Of a stretch of DNA of 7,792 bases, positions 1 to 6,582 are shown piece by piece. The translations under genes and the position numbers were made by a program. This DNA is from Planctomycetaceae bacterium (GTDB taxonomy: Bacteria; Planctomycetota; Planctomycetia; Pirellulales; Thermoguttaceae). The DNA lies in assembly GCA_031259095.1 (NCBI GenBank), contig JAIRLW010000126.1, forward strand, positions 1 to 7,792. The letters are read 5' to 3'. Numbering within the stretch: the first letter of the stretch is position 1; each line of letters starts with the position of its first letter. Below the pieces are notes generated by a model. That model was not told the DNA's origin, ran no database searches, and worked only from the letters and a program-made list of their open reading frames with translations.

Positions 1-4
1 GTAG

Positions 5-113
5 TTTTTCCTTCATATTCGGCGTGTTTTGCGATATTCGGCGTATTCTGCGTTTAAATGGAACACTGAAATTTAACGCAGAATACGCAAAATGACGCAG
101 AATATGAGGAAAA
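5..113. repeat. Long imperfect inverted repeat built of tandem repeats
   Basis: The left arm (5-59) and right arm (71-113) are imperfect reverse complements around an 11-base loop (60-70). The best part pairs 41-59 with 71-88, with one bulged T. The left arm itself contains two tandem 19-bp units (15-33 and 34-52) that match at 17 of 19 positions, each beginning ATATTCGGCGT. The right arm likewise carries two units starting ACGCAGAATA (76 and 95). It could act as a transcript end for a gene to the left or be a dispersed palindromic repeat. There is no clear T-run, so a simple terminator is not well supported. The structure is seen directly; its function is unknown. Confidence 0.75.
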
Positions 114-244
114 GAGGGATGGACAACGATTCCGCTGATAGATTACAAAAAAATTCAATTGGTATCCCACAAAATTCTGAAATAATCGGAAAAAATTCCC
201 TTTGCGTCAATATCCGCTCTTCACTCTCCATTCTTAACTATTAC

Positions 245-273
245 TTGACCGGACATTGGTGTTGCGGTAAACT
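245..273 (+). promoter_or_regulatory. Possible sigma-70 promoter of secA
   Basis: TTGACC (245-250) and TAAACT (268-273) are separated by exactly 17 bases, matching the -35 and -10 consensus at 5 of 6 and 4 of 6 positions. Transcription would start near 280 and leave an untranslated leader of about 110 bases before secA. The -10 box is weak and AT-rich DNA yields chance matches, so this is only a candidate. Confidence 0.4.
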
Positions 274-283
274 ATTACCACTT

Positions 284-360
284 TTTGTGATTTGTGGCGC
301 AAGCGAAGTTTTTACCACAAGAACAATTAATCGCCAAATCTCAAAACCACAAATTACAAA
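284..360 (+). repeat. Inverted repeat in the secA leader
   Basis: The 14 bases at 284-297 (TTTGTGATTTGTGG) and 347-360 (CCACAAATTACAAA) can pair at 13 of 14 positions across a 49-base loop. AACCACAAA also occurs twice directly, at 345-353 and 366-374. From 334 to 385 the + strand contains no G at all. The 3' arm ends 28 bases before the secA start, so folding could affect translation, but nothing shows that it does. Confidence 0.4.
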
Positions 361-388
361 TCCCAAACCACAAACCATTACTAATGAT

Positions 389-3300
389 ATGGAATTTTAC
401 GAACGCGCTTTTGAAGTGATCGGCGATTTATTCAATGGGTTGACACGCGGAATCGAATCGAATATTACCGCCTTGTTCGGTTCGTCCAATGCCCGGTATA
501 TCAAACGGCTTCAACCAAAAGTCGAAGCAATTACCGCCCTCGAACCCGAATTGCAAAAACTCTCCGACAACGAACTCCAATCTAAAACCATCGAATTTCG
601 ACAACGTTTGGCAAACGGGGAAACATTGGACGATTTACTCATTGAAGCGTTTGCCGTTTGCCGTGAAGCCGGACGGCGTGTTCTTGGGCTTCGGCATTAC
701 GACGTTCAACTAATCGGCGGAATGGTTTTGCACAGCGGCGCCATCGCCGAAATGATGACCGGCGAAGGAAAAACCCTCGTCGCAACTCTGCCCGCTTATC
801 TGAATGCTCTTGAAGGTAAAGGAGTTCACGTCGTTACGGTTAACGATTATCTTGCCCGCCGCGATATGGAATGGATGGGACCGCTTTATCTTTCACTCGG
901 AATTACCGTCGGAGCCATTCAAAGTAATATGCCGGCTGATGATCGGCAAAAAGCGTATCAATGCGGCATCACTTACGGAACCAATAATGAATTCGGATTC
1001 GATTATCTCCGCGATAATATGAAATTCGCCGCCAAAGGCGATCACCGTTATCCGTCGCAATTTCAACAGGTTCAGGGGAAACTGAATTTCGCAATCATTG
1101 ATGAAGTGGACAATATTCTTATCGACGAAGCACGGACTCCATTGATTATTGCCGGTCCCGCTCACGGCGATATTTCACGTTACAGTGTTGCCGATAAAAT
1201 TGCGCGGCAACTCATTAAAGATGTTGATTTTGAAGTCAAAGAGAAAGAACGTACAGCCAATCTTACCGACGTCGGAGTACGTCACGCTGAAAAATTGGTT
1301 GGCGTTGAATCGTTTTACACGGCGGGCAATATGGAGTGGCCCCATCTTATCGATAACGCGCTCAAAGCCCATTATCTTTATAAAATCGACGATAATTATA
1401 TGATCGACGATGATGAAATTGTCATTGTTGATGAATTTACCGGCCGCCAGATGCCGGGGCGTAATTGGAGCGATGGTTTACATCAGGCGGTCGAAGCCAA
1501 AGAAAAAGTCCGCGTCAAAGAAGAAAATCAAACGCTGGCAACGATTACGCTGCAAAACTTTTTCAAACTGTACGATAAAATTTCCGGTATGACCGGAACC
1601 GGAATGACGGAAGCGTCTGAATTTTGGAAGATTTACAAACTTGATGTGATTGCCATCCCGACCAATAAACCGTTGCGCCGGACTAATTTTCCCGATGCGG
1701 TTTACAAATCGACGCGCGAAAAATACAACGCCATTGTCGAGGAAATAGAACGTCTTCACAAATGGGATATTCTTGAGTTAAGCGGTAATCGTGAAGTTTT
1801 GGGAACCATCACCCGCGAAGACGAAGACCGAATCGAACTCATTCCCAAAGGCACGAAAATTCCCGAATGGTTTGAAAAGAAAACGATTAAAACGATTGCC
1901 CGTAAAGGTCGTCCTATTCTTGTCGGAACGGTTTCGATTGAGAAGAGCGAATTGATTTCACGAATGTTGGATCAGAAGGGCGTCAAACATCAGGTTCTGA
2001 ACGCGAAACATCACCAACGTGAAGCGGAAATTGTTGCGCAAGCGGGACGTAAAGGCGCGGTAACGATTGCGACCAATATGGCTGGACGCGGTACCGATAT
2101 TATTCTCGGCGGTAATCCCGAAGCGATGGCGTGGAGTATTTTGCAAGCGGAATATCCAACACGGTTGGAAGTTCCGCGCGACGTTTGGACTAATCTTATT
2201 GATGAAATCGAACAAAAAGAACAGATGAAAGCGGAAGGTGAAGCGGTACGTCAAATGGGCGGATTGCACATTATCGGTACGGAGCGTCACGAAGCGCGGC
2301 GTATCGACCTGCAACTTCGCGGACGAACCGGTCGGCAAGGCGATCCGGGAAGCAGCCGGTTTTTCCTTTCGTTGGAAGACGATTTATTACGAATTTTCGC
2401 TGGTGAAGCGGTTAAACGGATTATGACCCTACTTGGTATGGAAGAAGGACAAGTTATTGAATCGCGTTTGGTCAGCCGGCGCATTGAAGGAGCGCAGAAA
2501 AAAGTCGAAGAACAAAATTTCGATATTCGGAAAAATCTGCTCGAATACGACGAAGTAATGGATTTTCAACGAAAATCAGTTTATGGTTATCGTCAACGGA
2601 TTCTTGACGGAGCCAATTGTAAGGAATTGATTTTTGAAATGATCGACGAACAGGTTAATCGTCATCTTAGCGAATTTCTTGAAAAAGATTATGAGGCGGA
2701 ATCGTTTGCGGCGTGGGTGGGCGCGCGGCTCAATATGGAATTTGAAACGCGGGATTTTCGCGGAATGGATTATCGTCAGGCGGAAGAGTTTGCACTGGAT
2801 CACGCGCGCCGTATGGCGGAATCTTTTGTGCTGGACAAGATTGAAGAAAACTTGCCCGAAGATGTGGACGAAACGGAATGGAATTGGCAAACGTTAGCCA
2901 AATGGTCTAATTCGATGTGGCGAACCGGTTACACCGACCGCGATCTTAAAAGGATTCCGCGTGAAGAACTGGCGGAAGTCTTGATCGAAAAAGCACACAA
3001 ATTTATTAACAAAGTTGACCTTTCCGACGGGCGCGAACTTTTGAGTCATGATTACGGGTTGAGAACGGCGGTTTCGTGGGTGAAACAGAAATTCGGTATT
3101 GAACTTGATTTTGAAGAAGTCCGGACACTGGAAACCGACGATTTCCGCGAAAAAGTACGAAAATTGACGCATGAAAAATATCGGGAAAAAGAAATTCAAT
3201 ATCCGGTGCTGTGCGGGTTGTACCATTTTACGATTCGGGATCAAACGGGTCGGCGTTATGATCGTGAAGGACTTGTGGACTGGGCGCGGAATCGGTTTGG

Positions 3301-4246
3301 CGTGGAGTTGTCGATTGAAGACCTTAAAAACAAACAACGGCAGGAAATTGAGGAAGTCATGTTTACTCAAAGCCGGATTACGTCGGAACATGTTCCTGAA
3401 GTGTATCAGGAACTCCGCCGCCGTCTGGACGAATTGATGATTCACAACGAACTCAATGCAGAAGAAATCCGTCAAAGTATTTCCAAAACGGCAACTGTTT
3501 CGGAAATGGGTAAAGTGAGCGCCGGTTCTAAATTTGCCGAGCGAAGTGTCCGCAAAACCGTTACCAAGTACGCCGGCAAATATGCAACGTCGAAATCTGT
3601 AACCGCTACGGAAATTGCGTTGAACGACGCCCGTAAAAAAATTAAAAACGACGCGGAACTGGACGAGTTTTGCCGATGGGTCAACAAGGAATTTGCGCCG
3701 GATTTAACATCACAAAAAATCTTGGAGTGGGATATTTATGAACTTGAAGATCGGCTTTGTTCGTTGGTGGAAGACCGTTACAATCCGGAGATGCGTCAGA
3801 TGGAACGTTCGCTTGTTCTCCAGATGTTGGACACGATTTGGAAGGATCATTTATTGGTGATGGATCATCTTCGTTCGGGCATTGGTCTTCGCGGTTATGC
3901 GCAGGAAGACCCGAAAGTGGTGTTCAAACGCGAGGGAATGCAAATCTTCGCGGAAATGTGGAACACGGTGTATTCGCGTGTAACGGATTTAATTTTCCGT
4001 ATGGAACAACTTGATCCTGATTTTGTCGGTTCGACATGGCGTGAAGCCGAAGCGCAACATGAGGAAGTGCCGACCAATTCGACCATCAGTAACTTTGAAA
4101 AAGAACGAACTGAAACCGCCGACAATATTCAAACTTCCGACAAAAAAATGGAACCGTTCCGAAATCGGGAACCACAAATCGGCAGAAACGATCCCTGTCC
4201 CTGCGGAAGCGGAAAAAAGTACAAAAATTGCCACATGCCAAGATAA
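389..4246 (+). CDS. secA: Protein translocase subunit SecA, planctomycete long form
   Basis: This is the cytosolic ATPase motor that drives preproteins through SecYEG. Residues below count from the ATG at 389 (1285 aa). Visible motifs are Walker A MTGEGKT (123-129), DEVD (238-241) followed by the IDEARTPLI stretch, GMTGTG (400-405), AGRGTD (565-570), the [11 protein letters not shown] and [15 protein letters not shown] motifs (about 627-657), LLEYDEV (717-723), the [11 protein letters not shown] scaffold helix (W1151) and a C-terminal zinc site C1270-x-C1272-x8-C1281-H1282 (SEC-C). The reading frame stays open back to 92, but the start at 389 gives the family N-terminus ([18 protein letters not shown]), and the extra 99 residues are low-complexity and overlap the palindrome. 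No Shine-Dalgarno site precedes 389. E. coli SecA has about 901 residues; most of the excess lies between LLEYD and WKDHL (about 430 residues against about 130), where a W-led helical module appears four times. A further insert of about 45 residues (459-503) lies in NBD2. A Ser/Thr/Lys-rich linker occupies about 1030-1075. Confidence 0.97.
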   Translation: MEFYERAFEVIGDLFNGLTRGIESNITALFGSSNARYIKRLQPKVEAITALEPELQKLSDNELQSKTIEFRQRLANGETLDDLLIEAFAVCREAGRRVLGLRHYDVQLIGGMVLHSGAIAEMMTGEGKTLVATLPAYLNALEGKGVHVVTVNDYLARRDMEWMGPLYLSLGITVGAIQSNMPADDRQKAYQCGITYGTNNEFGFDYLRDNMKFAAKGDHRYPSQFQQVQGKLNFAIIDEVDNILIDEARTPLIIAGPAHGDISRYSVADKIARQLIKDVDFEVKEKERTANLTDVGVRHAEKLVGVESFYTAGNMEWPHLIDNALKAHYLYKIDDNYMIDDDEIVIVDEFTGRQMPGRNWSDGLHQAVEAKEKVRVKEENQTLATITLQNFFKLYDKISGMTGTGMTEASEFWKIYKLDVIAIPTNKPLRRTNFPDAVYKSTREKYNAIVEEIERLHKWDILELSGNREVLGTITREDEDRIELIPKGTKIPEWFEKKTIKTIARKGRPILVGTVSIEKSELISRMLDQKGVKHQVLNAKHHQREAEIVAQAGRKGAVTIATNMAGRGTDIILGGNPEAMAWSILQAEYPTRLEVPRDVWTNLIDEIEQKEQMKAEGEAVRQMGGLHIIGTERHEARRIDLQLRGRTGRQGDPGSSRFFLSLEDDLLRIFAGEAVKRIMTLLGMEEGQVIESRLVSRRIEGAQKKVEEQNFDIRKNLLEYDEVMDFQRKSVYGYRQRILDGANCKELIFEMIDEQVNRHLSEFLEKDYEAESFAAWVGARLNMEFETRDFRGMDYRQAEEFALDHARRMAESFVLDKIEENLPEDVDETEWNWQTLAKWSNSMWRTGYTDRDLKRIPREELAEVLIEKAHKFINKVDLSDGRELLSHDYGLRTAVSWVKQKFGIELDFEEVRTLETDDFREKVRKLTHEKYREKEIQYPVLCGLYHFTIRDQTGRRYDREGLVDWARNRFGVELSIEDLKNKQRQEIEEVMFTQSRITSEHVPEVYQELRRRLDELMIHNELNAEEIRQSISKTATVSEMGKVSAGSKFAERSVRKTVTKYAGKYATSKSVTATEIALNDARKKIKNDAELDEFCRWVNKEFAPDLTSQKILEWDIYELEDRLCSLVEDRYNPEMRQMERSLVLQMLDTIWKDHLLVMDHLRSGIGLRGYAQEDPKVVFKREGMQIFAEMWNTVYSRVTDLIFRMEQLDPDFVGSTWREAEAQHEEVPTNSTISNFEKERTETADNIQTSDKKMEPFRNREPQIGRNDPCPCGSGKKYKNCHMPR

Positions 4247-4250
4247 GTTA

Positions 4251-4276
4251 ATTAATTGATCATTTGATTAATTGAT
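4251..4276. repeat. 10-bp direct repeat after secA
   Basis: ATTAATTGAT occurs at 4251-4260 and again at 4267-4276 with a 6-base gap, starting four bases after the secA stop codon. The surroundings are AT-only and partly self-complementary around TGATCA. No role can be assigned. Confidence 0.55.
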
Positions 4277-4282
4277 TATTTA

Positions 4283-4318
4283 TCCCTAATGTCCCTATCG
4301 TCCCTAAAGTCCCTCTAA
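4283..4318. repeat. 9-bp tandem repeat, four units
   Basis: Four units of exactly 9 bases run head to tail: TCCCTAATG, TCCCTATCG, TCCCTAAAG and TCCCTCTAA. The TCCCT core is invariant and the last four bases vary. The last unit supplies the 5' arm of the hairpin that follows. Such short phased repeats in a gene tail may be slippage products or a dispersed repeat family; function unknown. Confidence 0.75.
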
Positions 4319-4335
4319 AAAACGAATTTTTAGAG
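4313..4335 (+). terminator. Hairpin after secA, possible terminator
   Basis: CTCTAAAAA (4313-4321) and TTTTTAGAG (4327-4335) form a perfect 9-bp stem with a 5-base loop. The stem is AT-rich, and the only T-tract (4350-4355) comes 15 bases later, so this is a weak intrinsic terminator at best. Its place between the secA stop and a strong new promoter is what supports the call. Confidence 0.45.
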
Positions 4336-4371
4336 ATTCTCAATAATTTCTTTTTGAACGAACCGTACTGC

Positions 4372-4399
4372 TTGACACGTCACTTTATGGGACTATAAT
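4372..4399 (+). promoter_or_regulatory. Near-consensus sigma-70 promoter of the B12 riboswitch transcript
   Basis: TTGACA (4372-4377) and TATAAT (4394-4399) match both consensus hexamers perfectly, with a 16-base spacer. Transcription would begin around 4405-4407, just before the riboswitch P1 stem at 4415. The leader to the start codon at 4825 is therefore about 420 bases. This separates the B12-controlled gene from secA. Confidence 0.87.
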
Positions 4400-4414
4400 A
4401 GTGAAAATTGGGTG

Positions 4415-4662
4415 GCTGGTGTTCGCCGAAATGTTCTCATTTCGGCGGGTAACAGGGAATCCGGTGACAGGCGTTTTATTTAATTCAATTTAATTTAATT
4501 CAACTCTTGCCTCAGTCCGGAACGGTCCTCGCCGCTGTAATCGGTGTGTATTCTCAGGAATACCAAAAAACATCAATGCTTTGTTGACCATTGATTTCCC
4601 AAAACCAAAGGGATAATTGAGAAGGTCGATGTTTTTCGCCGAAAGTCAGAAGACCTACCAGC
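4415..4662 (+). promoter_or_regulatory. Cobalamin riboswitch aptamer
   Basis: The conserved elements of the cobalamin riboswitch family (RF00174) appear in order. P1 is a perfect 6-bp stem, GCTGGT (4415-4420) with ACCAGC (4657-4662). A perfect 10-bp hairpin follows (4424-4433 with 4438-4447). Next come the GGGAA (4455-4459) and GGTGA (4463-4467) core and CGCCGCTGTAA (4530-4540). A stem 4549-4553 with 4558-4562 carries loop TCAG. The B12 box is AGTCAGAAGACCTACC (4644-4659), close to the family AGYCAGGAGACCTGCC type. The variable arm 4474-4503 is an AT-only expansion containing TTAATTCAA twice. In this family, ligand binding usually lowers expression of downstream uptake or synthesis genes; here the downstream gene encodes the small exported protein at 4825. 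Confidence 0.93.
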
Positions 4663-4673
4663 GCTCTTACTTT

Positions 4674-4702
4674 GTAGGACTTTTCACGAGATGATGAAAA
4701 GT
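4674..4702 (+). promoter_or_regulatory. Likely riboswitch expression platform (P13-like hairpin)
   Basis: ACTTTTCA (4679-4686) and TGAAAAGT (4695-4702) form a perfect 8-bp stem with loop CGAGATGA, 16 bases after the aptamer's P1. This is where family members place P13, whose loop kisses L5. GAGA in this loop (4688-4691) can pair with TCTC (4552-4555) at the L5 stem tip, giving a 4-bp contact. GTAGG (4674-4678) can pair with CCTAC inside the B12 box (4654-4658), which would compete with P1. No T-run follows the hairpin directly. Confidence 0.45.
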
Positions 4703-4738
4703 TAATGACTGATTTCCACTATTTTTGGCAGAACCGCG

Positions 4739-4751
4739 TTTTTTTTTTTTT
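4739..4751 (+). repeat. T13 homopolymer in the leader
   Basis: Thirteen consecutive T follow GAACCGCG in the untranslated leader between riboswitch and gene. No good GC-rich hairpin lies immediately upstream, so it is not a classical terminator; GGCAG (4727-4731) and CTGCC (4792-4796) could bring its two flanks together. Homopolymers of this length are prone to slippage. Confidence 0.7.
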
Positions 4752-4810
4752 GTGCGTCATCGCTGTTGATGTTTTGCGCCGCGTCAGAAAACTGCCTACC
4801 TTTTTCCAAT

Positions 4811-4815
4811 AGGAG
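4811..4815 (+). promoter_or_regulatory. Shine-Dalgarno site of the B12-controlled gene
   Basis: AGGAG lies 9 bases before the ATG at 4825 and fixes that start. It is the only strong Shine-Dalgarno site before a complete gene in this window. CCTA (4795-4798) could pair with TAGG (4810-4813) and partly cover it. Confidence 0.8.
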
Positions 4816-4824
4816 AAAAAAACA

Positions 4825-5076
4825 ATGAAAAGATTGACTTTTCTGTTTGTGTTGTGTGCTTGTGTGTTTGCTTGGTCGGTTACCGGTAATGTGTTTGCCC
4901 AACCGGTAACCCAAACCGTTGTCGTGGACTTTGAAGAGTTTGCCGGCACGACAACTCTTTGGTTTTATCTTGATGGCAGCGACTATAACGCCTATGGGTT
5001 GGCTACACCATGTTATTTTGCGTTTGACGATTTAACCTACGAGTTGGACGTCGAACCGGAACCGGAATTGCCGTAA
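4825..5076 (+). CDS. Exported mini DUF4465-like protein under B12 control
   Basis: The 83-residue product starts with a clear Sec signal peptide: MKR, a hydrophobic core (about 4-17), and a probable signal peptidase I cut after VFA at 25/26. The mature part of about 58 residues opens with TVVVDFEEF, like the first strand of DUF4465 domains. It then jumps to WFYLDGSDYNAYGLATPC and YFAFDDLTYE, like the family's C-terminal (SD-x-GMNTPAYFALDDLTY) signature. Full domains are roughly 180 residues, so the middle appears to be missing, with a possible junction near residues 39-42. From memory, DUF4465 proteins sit behind cobalamin riboswitches, and Bacteroides surface lipoproteins of this type (BtuH) bind B12; both points need checking. 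The tail VEPEPELP has no PEP-CTERM helix after it. It is either a decayed gene that kept its frame or a genuine minimal protein. Homology is recognised by eye only. Confidence 0.75.
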   Translation: MKRLTFLFVLCACVFAWSVTGNVFAQPVTQTVVVDFEEFAGTTTLWFYLDGSDYNAYGLATPCYFAFDDLTYELDVEPEPELP

Positions 5077-5124
5077 CAAGCATGAAAGCGGAATTTTCCA
5101 AAACGTATTTTAGCTGTTTCCGCA

Positions 5125-5301
5125 AACCTTATTTTCAACCTAATTTTTCCGAACTAAACAACCTCAGTAGCAATAAATCCGAAAATACAAACCTCATTAC
5201 CTCATTGTGTATCTTTTGTAATAAGGTAATGAGGTTGGATAAATGTTGTCTCTTTGGCTACTGAGGTTGTTTTGTTAAGAAAATTAGGTGTAAATAAGGT
5301 T
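5125..5301. repeat. Three-level nested palindrome
   Basis: Three inverted repeats sit inside one another. The outer pair is 5125-5147 with 5280-5301 (about 20 of 23 matches, one gap). The middle pair is 5156-5171 with 5257-5272 (perfect, 16 bp). The inner pair is 5190-5202 with 5224-5236 (perfect, 13 bp, 21-base loop). The left arm repeats an AACCTNA-type motif (5125, 5137, 5160, 5190) and the right arm its complement. The whole can fold into one rod of about 177 bases as RNA or as extruded DNA. No coding gene is credible inside it. It may be a non-autonomous palindromic element, a structured RNA, or a transcript end for the B12-controlled gene. Confidence 0.85.
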
Positions 5302-5340
5302 AGTGAAAATGAAATCAATATCTTTGTAAAAATTCCACTG

Positions 5341-5409
5341 ATATATTACCATTATTTATTATTCACTATCCACTATTAATTATTAACTACTAACTACCCT
5401 TTTATATTT
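5341..5409 (+). promoter_or_regulatory. G-free leader with heptamer repeats before DUF1559 gene 1
   Basis: From 5341 to the T of the start codon at 5410 the + strand has no G. It includes in-phase 7-base units ATTAATT, ATTAACT and ACTAACT (5375-5395) followed by ACCC. No Shine-Dalgarno site is present. A leader without G can form few stable base pairs, which fits ribosome loading on unstructured RNA. A promoter could be hidden here, but none stands out from the AT-rich background. Confidence 0.5.
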
Positions 5410-6525
5410 ATGAAAAAACGCTTTGCATTTACCCTTGTTGAACTTTGTGTTGTTGTTGCTGTCATTGCTGTGTTGATTGCTATTCTGTTGCCTGCTGTTC
5501 AGGCAGCACGGGAAACGGCACGGCGGATGAGTTGCTGGAACAATTTACGCCAAATCGGTATCGGATTGCATAACTATTTCCTCACACACGAAACGTTTCC
5601 GCCCGGTCATATCGGCGGCAGAGAAGGTGTCATCTCACAACCTAATGTTCCCCGTTATTATGTGTCACCAGATTCAAACGACCCGACAAAGCCCGTAATC
5701 AAGAAACAACCTGATGGAAGTGCAAGCACCGTGAATGATATTGGTAAAGAAGCCGGATGGATGTTATTAATCTTACCGTTTGTAGAACAGTTGGGTATTT
5801 ATGCCGCCTATAATATGAATTTGTGGATTGACCATCCTGATAACAGGGCAGCGGTACAATCACCCATAGCAACCTATCTTTGTCCAAGCGCGCATATTGA
5901 TGACCCGCTAACACATCCGTTTTATACTGTTCCCGACGACTTTAAAGCCGCCCGGACGCATTATGCCGGTTTGCAAACCTCGTTTATACGGATACCTGAT
6001 AAAGACGGTAATCTTGATTCTAAGGATAGGGACGGAAACGGATTTAACGGAATGCTTTGTCAGATGAGGACATTATGGAAAGGGAAACTTAATAAACCGC
6101 CTTTTATAGAAGATCTTCAAGCTCGCAATATTTCTCCAGTCGCCGATGTTCCAGACGGTTTTTCTAATACGATGATGGTTACTGAAGATAGCATTTTCAG
6201 TGACGGGGCGTGGTGTTCTGGACGAAACATATTTCAATTATACGAGTATCATCTATGGAACGGCAGCCTAGTTGCTAAGCAACCGTTTCCGCCCCGCCGT
6301 CCGCTGAATGGTAACGACTTATCTGATGTTGGAAGAGTCACATACAACACCAATGGTAAACTGGCAGTAAAAGGTTCCATGAGCGGATTTCTTGCCTATC
6401 ATCCTAATGGTTTGAATGCTCAGTTTGCGGACGGTTCGGTAAAATTCATTCCTAACGGAATTGACTGGTTTGTGGTGCGCTGCTGGGTCAACCGTATGGA
6501 CGGTGATGTGTTTGAAGCGCCGTAA
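5410..6525 (+). CDS. DUF1559 prepilin-like protein 1
   Basis: This 371-residue protein starts with a type IV prepilin-type leader (MKKRFA, then [15 protein letters not shown] and a hydrophobic helix to about residue 31). The standard family continuation follows: [30 protein letters not shown] and FPPG. The C-terminal H-x9-DG motif is H331 to D341-G342 in a FADGSVKFI context, and the protein ends [11 protein letters not shown]. Length and motif order are typical of DUF1559 (SBP_bac_10), a planctomycete family of unknown exact role, thought to be pseudopilin-like and anchored outside the inner membrane. The residue before the expected cut is Ala6 instead of the usual Gly. Residues 197-211 form a Ca-loop-like run of Asp (D197, D199, D203, D206, D208). 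The next family member starts 48 bases downstream, suggesting an operon. There is no Shine-Dalgarno site; the start is fixed by the leader peptide. Confidence 0.93.
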   Translation: MKKRFAFTLVELCVVVAVIAVLIAILLPAVQAARETARRMSCWNNLRQIGIGLHNYFLTHETFPPGHIGGREGVISQPNVPRYYVSPDSNDPTKPVIKKQPDGSASTVNDIGKEAGWMLLILPFVEQLGIYAAYNMNLWIDHPDNRAAVQSPIATYLCPSAHIDDPLTHPFYTVPDDFKAARTHYAGLQTSFIRIPDKDGNLDSKDRDGNGFNGMLCQMRTLWKGKLNKPPFIEDLQARNISPVADVPDGFSNTMMVTEDSIFSDGAWCSGRNIFQLYEYHLWNGSLVAKQPFPPRRPLNGNDLSDVGRVTYNTNGKLAVKGSMSGFLAYHPNGLNAQFADGSVKFIPNGIDWFVVRCWVNRMDGDVFEAP

Positions 6526-6563
6526 ATCATTCCGCTTGCAACACTATCAACGATTAACTCTCT

Positions 6564-6582
6564 TTTTATATTTATGAAAAAA
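6564..6582 (+). promoter_or_regulatory. Start-site element shared with the upstream DUF1559 gene
   Basis: TTTTATATTTATGAAAAAA at 6564-6582 is identical to 5400-5418 and spans the last 10 leader bases and the first codons of both DUF1559 genes. It has no Shine-Dalgarno site. Either the two genes duplicated together with this stretch, or the sequence is a favoured initiation context (or a TATATT -10-like box). Confidence 0.55.

Noticed and set aside
92..388. N-terminal extension of SecA by 99 residues
   Set aside because: The frame is open, but the extension is low-complexity, overlaps the palindrome at 5-113 and the possible promoter, and has no family match. The ATG at 389 gives the usual SecA N-terminus.
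2894..3475. Open frame of 193 codons on the - strand
   Set aside because: It lies wholly inside secA, opposite a highly conserved reading frame, and its Phe/Pro/Arg-rich product looks like an antisense shadow.
4691..4705. Mini-reading frame MMKS in the P13-like loop, as a leader peptide
   Set aside because: Four codons with only a weak ACGAG before them; a start codon in a hairpin loop is likely to be chance.
4702..4949. Two overlapping - strand frames opposite the signal peptide region
   Set aside because: They overlap each other, cross the T13 tract as poly-Lys, and lie opposite a well-supported gene with a Shine-Dalgarno site and signal peptide.
5082..5264. 60-residue open frame after the B12-controlled gene
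   Set aside because: Most of it is the left arm and loop of the nested palindrome, it has no ribosome binding site, and the product resembles no family.
5125..5301. CRISPR array or simple terminator
   Set aside because: The repeats are inverted and nested, not regularly spaced direct repeats, and no T-run follows the stems.
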